From Glossina fuscipes (taxonomy: Eukaryota; Arthropoda; Insecta; Diptera; Glossinidae): a stretch of DNA of 64,000 nucleotides. Below are positions 13,570 to 23,236 of the stretch, one piece after another. Made by a program: the position numbers and the translations under genes. How positions within the stretch are numbered: position 1 is the stretch's first letter; every line of letters starts with the position of its first letter. A model generated the notes under the pieces. It saw nothing but the letters and a program-made list of their open reading frames with translations, ran no database searches and was not told where the DNA came from. The stretch lies in assembly GCF_014805625.2 (NCBI RefSeq), contig NW_023998458.1, forward strand, positions 1,531,480-1,595,479, in the 5' to 3' direction.

Positions 13570-13720
13570 AAATCATAGTCAGGGGCGGAGGTATGGTTCT
13601 CAATGTTGAGTAAACTCGATCGCAACTTGAATGTTCTATCCGAAAATCATAATCAGAGGCCGCGTTGTGTTTCTCGAGGTCGAGTAAATTCGACCACAAT
13701 TCGCCAGCAACCTTACTGCA
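13570..13720. repeat. Diverged tandem pair, ~74-bp period
   Basis: AAATCATAGTCAGGGGC at 13570 and AAATCATAATCAGAGGC at 13644 each lead into a GAGTAAA(C/T)TCGA block. The two copies are clearly related but have many substitutions. Confidence 0.65.
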
Positions 13721-15589
13721 TACTTTATGGACAGTTGTAAACTCTCTATCCTACTCTGGTCGTTACAACGAGTCTATAACCCGACTTTACTCGCTATTGA
13801 GGACCATAAACCGGCTCCGGATGTTAGAAGAGCCAAAGGTACATTTACTTGCCTGAGCCGTAATAGAGTCTGGCTTACATCACAGCGAGTGTGTGTTTGC
13901 AAATTAAACACTTTTCTCTCTTTTAAGCAAAAAGCTGCTATTTTCCAGTTTAATTAGTTCTCTAAGTATCACATGCTTTCAATATTTTCCTATAGTTTTT
14001 GAAATTCCTTTACATTGCTTTCGCTTTCGGAGAAAATTTAATTCTACTACCGCAACTAGGTTACGTGATCTTTTCAATCGACTTAACCCATAACATTGCA
14101 TGAATAAAACATATGATGTGTGTGATGACGTACAACAAAAGTTATGAAACTTGTGTGTGGAAATTTAAATGTTAATTTAAATGTTAAGTTGTAGTCAGTT
14201 GTTTACCTGATGTGTTCGAATTTCGCCCACCGATTGAAAGTCATTAACTAAGAAAGCATATACAAAGATTGAGCTTTCTTTGCCAGTAATTCCTCTCTTG
14301 AACATTTGCCAAATGTTTTTTTTACGCTTTATGATTATTTTAATTGTTTTAAGTAAGATCCGCGCGACTATGATATCAGTGTTCGCAGGTAGGGTTTACT
14401 TTGATCTGGCCTGCAGTGAGTGCTTAGTCGATAAAGGTGTAACGCTTACCAACTGAGGCCATAACCTCCTCATCTGCTCTTCTTTTCCGACTTCTTTCAA
14501 AAAACAAAAAAAAAAACAATTGCCAAATGTTTATTTCATTCATTATTATCATTATTTACATTTTTTTTTTTTTCGTTAATAATATGTTGTGCTCGGCAAG
14601 CAAAGAACCGAGCAACAGTTTGGTTTTTTTTTTTTTTTATGTATTTAAAAGGCATTTTAAATTAACAGTTGTTAATATGTTTGCGAAACATATTATTTAT
14701 ATATATATGTGTATAATTATTTATTATAAACTATGTTACATAAACTAAAAGTGTTTTTCCTATTTTTAAATTAATTGTTCAGTCAAAGATTTTTATTATA
14801 TGACTTCAATAAAAATGTCTTATATAATAATTCCGTGTTTAATGCATGTACGTATGTATGTACTCCGAACATTATAGATGTTACCTATATATACATATAC
14901 TGCTACTATATGCTCTGGACGAAAAACAAAACAAAGGGATAAATAAAAAAAAATAGAAATCTTATATAATCAATAAATAAAACGAATCAAATGTAAAGAT
15001 TAAAAAAAAAAAAAAACGAAAGACAGAAAATATGCTCTATTTTATAAACAACAATTTAATTGGAAAGTTCATGTGAAATGAATCGTACTGAGATATATAT
15101 AAAAAAGGTCTACCTTCAGGAGAACAAATGTTTTGTATAAGAGCAACAGTTTAAAGCAAAGATCAGCGTTTTTTCACTGAAGAAGAAAATATTTAAAATT
15201 GTGCAGTAATGAAATTTTTAATAAAATATAATTTCCAGATCATTTCGGAAAGAATTGCTTATTTATTTTTTTTAAAATCACGGTAAAATATAGTAGGTGG
15301 CATTAAAGTCCTAGAAGAAAAGAAGTCCTTTCAACGCGGATCTATTGAGACTTTTCAACATGATCTACTCCTTTGCAATTTGATCAGCAATTGGTACAAA
15401 CATGGTACATGAAGGTGCTTTGCATACTACATTTAACTGTACGTACTGAAAATTTTAAATTCATTGGTCAAATATTTTATTTTAACGCCTGCGTTTGTTT
15501 ATTTATTTATTTTTTTTTGAATAAGAGATCTTGAATATAAGGAATAAACTTTCTTTTTAATATGAAACAAGGACCACCATCAAATACTC

Positions 15590-15870
15590 TACACCACCGT
15601 ACAGTTATTCATATAAGAAATTTTCAATATGACAATTAGGACTTGTATAGGAAATGGGCGTAAAAGTGACCCGATCCGAACGATTTTCTATAGCGGTCGG
15701 TCTTCAGCCGAAACACGCTAGTGTACCAAATTTATTCGAAATATCTAAAAAAAATTGCGGGCTGTAGGTTGAATACAAGAAAACAAGACGAACAGACGGA
15801 CGGACCGACAAGTTTGGATCGATTCAAAAAGTGATTTCGAGATTAATACTGTATCGATCGGTATAATAAA
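15590..15870 (-). repeat. Dispersed repeat family R2, reverse-strand copy
   Basis: Read on the minus strand it shows ACAGCCCGCAATTTTTTTT, AAATTTGGTACACTAGCGTG and CACTTTTACGCCCATTTCC. On the plus strand it shows GACGAACAGACGGACGGACC. These blocks match the R2 copies at 11940 and 34735. Confidence 0.6.
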
Positions 15871-17396
15871 AGGTGGGTTTCAAGTCCTTTTAGATGTTCC
15901 TTCCCCAAAAAACTTTCGGCTAAACTTAACGTACCCTTCCGACACAAGTGGTGTGAGGCATAAAGAGAGCGGGAGAGAGATCTTCTTAACTCCTAACACT
16001 TCTTTACCTATAATGCGATTAATTAAGAACGAAAGAAATTTTTCATTGACCAGAAGTCCTTCTCCCTCTTGACTTGGATCTGCTTTGAAAGATAAAAAGT
16101 TGGCTCATGTAATATTATCAACCAATATTTGTATGTTCTTGTCGTGTACAGACAAAAATATTTGAAAATACATTAAAAACAGGAAACAAAGTATTGATGA
16201 TTTTTATTTAATTTAATGAAATTATTACATTTATATATTGAAATTAATTTAGGAAATCTAATTTATTAATTTCAAATTAAATTCTCGATATATAATTAAT
16301 ACGCAAAAATACTGTTTTTTACCGATTTTTAGAAAGAAGTGGTCGTAACTCCCTGTCTAATTGCAAGCGTCTTTGGGATGAAACATGCTATGAAAATATG
16401 TTGAAACAAGGAAACGCAAGGCACGGATACCAGTTAGAGGAATGGAAATGGATTCAAAGACAAAATGTTTCTGAACCGATCAGTATAATAAAAGTCGAGT
16501 TGATCTCGAGTAATTGTACACATTCCATATGCCCGCAACAACTTTTCCCGATCGCCACTAAGTATCGCCCGATACCATAACAATATTCTATAAGGCTTCT
16601 TCAACAATAGATGATTCGCCATCTAGAAAAACTCCGCCGAATACAAGATTTTCTCTTAACTTCGAGACTATGCCTGTGTGAAGCCTTCATGCACAATTGT
16701 TTAATTTAAGAAAAAACACTCTCAACTATAGAAATGTTATCAGCCGAGTTCGAATAATTATAAAAAACTAGAATCCAGTTTATTTTTTTCTCCACAAATT
16801 TAAAATGTTACATTTTTAGTCTTTTGTGAAAAATGTGACGACACGAACGTCTTTTCCATGTACTATTTTATTTTCTGATTTAATTTAGATTAGTGCTTAG
16901 AGTCTGAATTTTCAATATATTCAGAAATTGAAATAATTATTTGGTCGAGTGATAAGTAACTTCCATTTTTTTGTCAGACATTTATATTGTTTTCATTGAA
17001 TAACAAAATTATATTAATTTTACAATTGGTTTCGAGCCATTCAACCTCTTTGCTGTATCCCTTGTCGATTGGCGTGGATTTTGGTCCAATAATGCCTTTA
17101 AAAACTTGTCGTCAAAGTCGGACGGACGTCCCGCCTTTCAAGTTTGTATTTTCGTTACGGAATTTAACAAACCAATTTCTAACTGGCCGATCAGTTATCA
17201 GTCCTTCACCGCTTACTGCATATTTTTGCAGCTATCATCTTAGCGCTATTGCCTCATTTAAATTCCCAATGCATTACACTTTTGACTCTCCATTTCAGAG
17301 GCTAAACAAACAGTTGAATGTAACATGCATCACATACAACAGTTGACAGAACATTAACTGCGTAAATATGAACAAGAGATTCTATCTACCTGCATA

Positions 17397-17444
17397 GGAA
17401 GTTATTTATGACTCGAAAAAGGAAGTTATTTATGACCGGAAAAA
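17397..17444. repeat. 24-bp tandem pair
   Basis: GGAAGTTATTTATGACTCG... at 17397-17420 is followed immediately by GGAAGTTATTTATGACCGG... at 17421-17444, with two mismatches. Confidence 0.85.
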
Positions 17445-18007
17445 TATCGGTATCCGATAGTGTTATAATATTGAACTGGGTTGTGAATATTTACAAGACA
17501 ATTTCTTCCAATTATATTCCCAAGCAATTTTATTTGGATTTCGAAAATTTGAATGCGCAAGTTGTGCTTGCTTTTATTTGTTGTTTTTTTTTTTTTTTTT
17601 GCATGAACGATCGTATGAAAAGCTTGATAAGCGCCCAAATGTGTTCGACCACAAAAAGTTATCACAAACACTAACGATAACAGTGAAGTTGTCATCGCTG
17701 AATGTTTTGGTAATCGAAACAATAAAATTCTTTTACACATTTATTGCGATTTTGCATTTTCTTTTTAAATAATATAAAATTGTTAAGATAATAAAATGTC
17801 TGCACTTTTTAAAATTTAAAGTTACAAGTAAAATAGAAAAACAAAAAAATTAATTAGAAATAGTTATAAGGCACGATTACGGTAACGAAAACAGGGCACG
17901 CCCTGTTCATGAAGATTTTCTAGGAAAAAAGAAGCTCAATAAAAAACCATATATTATTAAGCGTTTTTAATTAACACAAAGGACTTGGTTAAGTGAGTTT
18001 AATCAAC

Positions 18008-20188
18008 ATGAATTACGGCCGCAAAACTCCGTCTACTTATCGATCAAATCCCTCCGTATATTCACATACAACGGGCAGGTAAACAAAAAAAAATGAAACA
18101 GAAGAAACCAAAAGCATATATTAGCGTAAAATTCTTTCTGTTATTTGAGCGCAGATCGTCGACAAATTTACACACCGTAAAATCACGATCAACACGTTCC
18201 GTACGTATACCTTGGTATCAGAGGCCGATTCTAAAAAATAATCAATATATTGATATACAAAAGAGCGCTTTGTTAATTGGCCTATTCGCTGTAGTGAGTA
18301 CACTTTGAACTATTTTACTTCTGTTGAAGATTTCCTGAAAACTAACAGTTTCATTTTAGTTCTTGGCTTTATTTACCATTAGCACTGCCATTTTTGATAT
18401 ATATTGTTTAGCTATGGCTGCTCCCGGTTCTACACATTACGGTTACTATATAATCTCGTATGAATTTGTTTATGTAGGCAATAAACATGGTAAGAGTTCA
18501 TTTCATAAATTCATTACCTCCTTAATTAACCTTAATTAATTATCTCAATTGTAGTGCGTCACATGCTGATAGTGTTCGCTTTGTTCTCTTTAATCTTAGG
18601 CACCATTGTTCTATTTACTAGTATCTTATTGGTGGTAGCTTTAAGAAAAGTAAGTACAAAACAATTTTATTCAATTGTTTAAATTCAGTTCTGGTGATAT
18701 GTTCCACTTTTTATGTTACGGTCACTATCTACTATTTACTACTACATTTTAAAAGCATGTAAAATTTATTAATTAATCTGTAATATCTGTCAGAGATTTT
18801 GACTCGGGTGAACTTATGAATTCGTTATTCGCCATTCCTGGAAAATTTTATAAGGGAAAAAAAACCTGATTGTAAAGCGAAAAATAGACCATATATTAAT
18901 TAGGTTATTTTGACTATTAAACCAATACGAATTAGTAAGGAGAAACCAATTTGAGACTCTAAACATTCCAGTGCATCGCTTATCATTTGCTTCACAATTT
19001 TTCTTACATATTAATATTTATACATGAGCATTCTTTAAGCGTAGGGTACATTACATTTAAGGATATATATTCCTATCGTTTATCCATGCACTGAACTTGT
19101 GTTGTAAAGGAATCTTAAGTTCATACCGTATTAGTTTCTTTACTTTCTGTGCTTCTCGATCTAAATAGCATGGGTTTAGAAAGAAGACGGTAGTCCACAC
19201 GAATTTTTAAACAACACTTACCTACAATATTACCCTATATCGTAGATTGTACATTCGCGTTTTGAAAAAAATAAGAGAACATAACATAACCTCAAAATGT
19301 ATATTTGAAAGCTCTCTTAAGAAATACTGTATATGTATATTACATCCTATCTATTTTACTATCCTAGGATAATAAAATTGATGATTTCAAAGATGACTTA
19401 ATAATAGAATTGAATAATAGAGATGAATTAACAGTAGAAACGTAAATTATCTAAGGTGGTGGGCAATCAAACTGCGCCTCAAGGCGAAAGTCATTTTTCT
19501 TACTAATTTTCATTAAGTTTTTGTTTATATCTGTCATTTAATCACACATTTTATTTGTACATATTTTCCTTAATTTGCCAAGCAATGCAATAAAGGAAAT
19601 GCACAAAAACGTTTTAACATAATGCCGGTAAAACATATACACATTTTATATTTTTTTACTTTTTTTGTTGTTGTTGTTTTTAAAATCAACTTTTCTTTCT
19701 CACGCTTTACTTTGTTTTTAAATGAAATTATAATAAATTTTCTTGATTGCCATTGAATTGCCTTAGGAATATGAGCGTAAAATTTTACCCTGGCTTTGGA
19801 CATTTGCCATATTTACAATTTGGCGTACCTTGGCGTTGTTGTTCTTTGCGATTGTTAACGATTTGTACTTTGCCTATAATGCTTTGATTACCTTCCTATG
19901 GTCGGTATTCGTGTTGGTTAGCATCTATGGTTGGTGTGTAGTGTACTCTTTGTTCTTGGAATTGGCTGATTTAACGAAACTTGAGGATCTGGCTCATTTA
20001 AGGGTAAACAATATTTCCAATCATATATTTTATATATAGTAAGTAGCAAGGATTGAGTTTTCTTTACATTTTTCATAAATTTTCAGATGGGTACCATGGC
20101 TTCTTTGCATGCATCGACTGCCAATTCTTTGGCCGGCTCACGTCCCACCACCCCACATAGTACCGTTTCTACCATGCCAGTAGGTTAA
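18008..20188 (+). CDS. Pasiflora/fire exit-like four-pass membrane protein
   Basis: Exons 18008-18078, 18155-18293, 18360-18489, 18555-18649, 19767-20003 and 20087-20188 join in consistent phase to 257 codons. Visible: a polar N-terminus rich in Ser, Thr, Arg and Tyr (starts MNYGRKTPSTYRS); then four hydrophobic spans, about residues 60-85 (LLIGLFAVVFLALFTIST), 115-143 (MLIVFALFSLILGTIVLF), 150-180 (LWTFAIFTIWRTLALLFFAI) and 185-210 (ITFLWSVFVLVSIYGWCVV); then a Ser/Thr-rich cytoplasmic tail (SRPTTPHSTVSTMPVG). Topology and layout fit the insect pasiflora/fire exit family, whose pasiflora members are septate junction components needed for epithelial and glial barriers. Family assignment is by overall pattern and memory, so the specific paralogue is not named. 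The start at 18008 is the first ATG of an exon with a good GT donor at 18079. The 1.1-kb fourth intron holds an alternative last exon. Confidence 0.8.
19368..19445 (+). CDS. Candidate alternative last exon of the pasiflora-like gene
   Basis: The acceptor CTATCCTAG precedes 26 codons (DNKIDDFKDDLIIELNNRDE, then LTVET and TAA) in phase 0, exactly the phase left by the exon ending at 18649. AATAAA follows at 19589-19594. Use of this exon would give a protein of 170 residues with only the first two membrane spans and a highly acidic, hydrophilic tail. Splice signal, phase, stop and polyadenylation signal are seen in the sequence; actual use is an inference. Confidence 0.45.
   Translation, partial: DNKIDDFKDDLIIELNNRDELTVET
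19589..19594 (+). terminator. Candidate polyadenylation signal for the short isoform
   Basis: AATAAA 144 nt after the stop of the alternative exon at 19368-19445 and upstream of the exon used by the long form. Confidence 0.35.
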
Positions 20189-21069
20189 AAATTCAAAATA
20201 ATTCATTTCTAACATATTCCGTCCAATTTTTGGCTCTAGTTCTAATATATACATATCTATATATATATATACGTTTTCTTTTTCTTAGATTTTAATATTA
20301 TTTGTACCAAATTATTTTTTTATTTACATAAACCTAAAGTGTGCCTTAATAGTATTTACAAGAAATGCGAACATTCCTTCCTTCCTCGAATACTATAGGT
20401 TTTTATACCTCTCTATTATTCAGATTTATTATTTAATGTACAAAACGAAAAAATGTTAACAATGGAAAAATGTTTTTATAAAATAATTTAAAAGGTCTTT
20501 TTTTTTTTTTTGGATAATAAGAGCATCGCCGGAAGATTAACGGAAGTAAGTCCGAGAATTACCTTGAACGTGCACCTATGTTTACCCCTTTCAAAACAGC
20601 CTAAATAACATATATTGTAACTACACGGGTATTCATTGCCTAAGAGGAGTGCCACTGCAAAAAGGGAGCTCATAAGTTGAAAAAAAAAAACTTAAGATTT
20701 CCACATATCATCCCTTTCACAAAATCTGTAACTCTAGTTCGTTATAATAGTGGAATTCGAATCAATTTTCATAACTTGTACCACATGTTCCAATAAATAG
20801 TTACAAAGGAGAAGAAGAGATTGGTACCACACCGTTATTTTATATTTGCCCATAGTTATATAGAGCACGTAAATCGTTTTTACAACCGCTGTTTATATTC
20901 ACTATTGCCTAGGTAACCTGTAAAGTGTTTATTGCCACCCGTTTTCTTTGCGTGTGCTTTTTATAATTGAAATTGTGTAACAAATTCCTCGGAATTTCTG
21001 CTAGATAGAAAAAATAATTTCTTACTGATCACATCTATCTCGATTTGCAAACAAAACAAAAGCAAAAAA
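20189..21069. other. 3' flank of the membrane-protein gene, no gene recognised
   Basis: AT-rich DNA with a TA run near 20250-20272 and T/A homopolymers (20498-20511, 20680-20690). It probably includes the 3' UTR of the upstream gene. No coding exon seen. Confidence 0.5.
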
Positions 21070-21141
21070 ATGTTGGCTCCCATTCAGTATTTGCTCTCAA
21101 AAAAACGTATAATATTAGCAAGCGGTTCGCCTAAACGGCAA
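21070..21141 (+). pseudogene. N-terminal fragment of a Maf/ASMTL-like nucleotide pyrophosphatase
   Basis: Twenty-four codons from an ATG with an A-rich upstream context read MLAPIQYLLSKKRIILASGS followed by PKRQ. This matches the conserved N-terminus of Maf proteins, whose nucleotide-binding loop has the pattern LASxSPRR. After that the similarity stops abruptly without a splice donor, and the frame ends at a TAA at 21211-21213 (47 codons in total). The catalytic remainder of Maf is not in the window on this strand. I read it as a broken copy. A genuine 5' end damaged by rearrangement is the alternative. Confidence 0.5.
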
Positions 21142-21160
21142 CGCTCATTTCGACGGCCAA

Positions 21161-21304
21161 GACAAATGGAATTACATGCTGATAAACCGCCTATTAGAGG
21201 AGGAGGAGCAATTTAAACATTTTTGTGGCGGCAGTTTGTTAAATAACAAGTGGATTTTAACATCTGCTCATTATCGAAACGAGGAACCCAATCAGTTACG
21301 TTAG
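21161..21304 (+). pseudogene. Trypsin-like serine protease fragment
   Basis: In the frame shifted by one from the Maf-like fragment, HFCGGSLLNNKWILTSAHY matches the segment around the catalytic histidine of S1 proteases (usual form CGGSLI...WILTAAHC). The cysteine after the catalytic His is Tyr here, and the frame stops at 21302-21304 soon after, so Asp and Ser of the triad are missing. It overlaps the tail of the Maf-like open frame. The fragment cannot encode an active protease. Confidence 0.5.
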
Positions 21305-21921
21305 CGATCAAGATTCCAATCTGGTAAGATAAATTTAAATTTTCAAATTTTTGTTTTATTTGTTTTTAGTAAAAAATTCCATACAGCAGGATGAAACACA
21401 TGCCATAGAAATATAAGCAAATTAAAAAAATATTGCGGGGAGAATTTTTCTGAGCTTTTCTTTACTTTTATTAAAAAATGTATGGATTTTGGTCATTTTC
21501 AGACACAAAAGTACGGATTTTCATAGAAAGATGTAAGGAACATCATAAATTTCAAATTTATTAAAAAGAACTCTGCGCTGAATATATGCTACTGCAAATA
21601 AAAAAAGCTCTAAGTCATTTGAGTAAAGAATATTATAAAAAAGTCTTAAGATTATTAAAACTAAAATTTTAATTAATAATTGGGAGTTACTTTGAACGTT
21701 ACGATTAGAACCCACACGAAGAAAAGAAAAAGAAAAAAATTACCGACACATTAAAAAATAATTTAAATTTTATTTGCAATAAATTCAAATAAAAATTATT
21801 AAAATGATAATAACGACGAGAAGAACAAGAGAAATAAATAAAAATAATTTTTTCATCTTTAAGAAGTTTCTATTTACTTGCTGGTTTTATTATCATTTTT
21901 GCTCGAAGAGAGTTGAAAACG
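21305..21921. other. Non-coding, AT-rich
   Basis: No gene seen. It contains a minus-strand AATAAA (21769-21774) suitable for the terminal exon at 21922-22138. Confidence 0.5.
21769..21774 (-). terminator. Candidate polyadenylation signal for the exon at 21922-22138
   Basis: AATAAA on the minus strand, about 150 nt beyond the stop codon of the lysine-rich terminal exon. Confidence 0.35.
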
Positions 21922-22138
21922 TTAATCGGTTCTTTTGGGCTTTTTAACTTCACTTGGAGACTTCTCATCTAGCTTGGATTTCGATTTCTTCCTTCCGCTA
22001 TGAAATTTTTCTGCATCTGTGACTTTAAAACGTTCATCTCCCTTCAGTTTCGACGACTCTTTGCTTCCCGAACACTTCAGACGTCTTTCACGCTGACGCT
22101 TTAATTCACGTATTTTATCTTTTTGTTGCTTTTTATAC
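21922..22138 (-). CDS. Orphan lysine/arginine-rich C-terminal exon, gene unrecognised
   Basis: A minus-strand acceptor GAATTCTTTTTAG precedes 217 nt that remain open in one frame to a TAA at 21922-21924 (one base completes a split codon, then 71 codons and the stop). The peptide is basic and hydrophilic: it starts YKKQQKDKIRELKRQRERRL and continues through a CSGSKESSKLKGDERF stretch to an end reading KKSKSKLDEKSPSEVKKPKR then TD. The composition suggests a nuclear or nucleolar protein tail with possible nuclear localisation signals and a short helix. I did not recognise the family. No matching upstream exon was found between here and Nup98-96 (22139-23236), so it may be a relic, or the upstream exons may lie beyond Nup98-96 in a nested arrangement. 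Confidence 0.45.
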
Positions 22139-23236
22139 CTAAAAAGAATTCATTCGTTCAGAATGGTAAACTTTCTTTGCACTTTACTTAATAACTCGCA
22201 AATTATAACATATTGTGGAGAACGCATATCATTAATGCTCGTCAATGCCTGTTTATGCCATTTATCCTCCGAGGAAAGATGTGCCTATTTATACACAGCT
22301 CTGAAGATTGGTTTTAGAGACATTCGTTCGCAACGGTTCGAAGAAAGCTTCAGTATATGTATTACGCTATATATTCTCAATCATTCGATCAGTGTATCTA
22401 TGTCTGATAAATGTTTTTCCCATCGTAAAATGGGTGGGGCTGCTGGGACGTTAAGTCACCGTCCATACATACATACATTCATTTACCCACCCCATCTTCA
22501 CGAAATCTTCTTCTTCTCTTCGCTGTACTTTTCACTTATATCTATTTCTTATTTCACAGTGGCTTGGTGATCCTTTGGTTCTTGCGGATTTATTGTATCA
22601 ATAGGCTATTTACGCTGCGATAGGACGATTAGTATCTCATGATTAACAGCAGTACTATCTGATCAAATTTGTGCGTACAACAAAAAATGCTTGGGGGGCT
22701 AAGCTGGTTTCTTACTGCATGAATCGATTCAGAAAAGATTTCCCTTTAACGTTCATACATTCATTATTACGCTCAACATAGCGGTTACATTATTGGATAT
22801 ATTTTAATGAAGGAGAAGCCAATTTAAATGTTTATCGACGAAAACCGAAAGGCATTTTCTGCCATACATCACTGAGTTCAAAAATCAGTTAAATTAATCA
22901 GCCCATGTTTTCGCCCATGAATAGTAAAAGTCTGAAAATTGGATGTCTACTCTTTTGTGTTTTATGTGCAATAATCTTTACATTATGTTAACTAAGTGAC
23001 CCTTCAAATGAAAGAGTTCTGGCATAAGGAGTATGATAATGTTATGATCTTTCGTATCAACTGTAGTTGTACATACTTTAAGGTTTCCTTCCTTCATCGT
23101 TTTCTTTTTAGATATTTATGGTATTGGAAATTAATCTTTATTACATAAGAAATTATTTTTAAACAAAAACTGAAAATTTATGATATGCTTAGAACTAAAA
23201 AATAAAACACATATTAAAGTTTAGGCTATCGGCTTA
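22139..23236. other. Non-coding gap, includes the Nup98-96 3' flank
   Basis: No supported coding exon on either strand. A + strand open frame at 22163-22570 has no splice context or family resemblance. TTTATT near 23136 (AATAAA on the minus strand), about 100 nt after the Nup98-96 stop, is a candidate polyadenylation signal for that gene. Confidence 0.5.

Larger units (their letters stand above)
6201..18007. other. Repeat-rich intergenic DNA, no gene recognised
   Basis: About 12 kb without a supported coding exon. It contains A-rich runs (6650-6850), one SINE (8963-9135), dispersed repeats of two families (8655-8950; 10440-10960; 11940-12670; 15590-15870), a diverged ~74-bp tandem pair starting at 13570 and 13644, and a 24-bp tandem pair at 17397-17444. 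Open frames of 60-120 codons in this block fall in repeats or lack family resemblance, splice context and compositional support. Confidence 0.6.

Noticed and set aside
22163..22570. 135-codon + strand open frame
   Set aside because: No splice context, no family resemblance, Ser/Phe/Ile-rich ending typical of AT-rich DNA; it may be chance.
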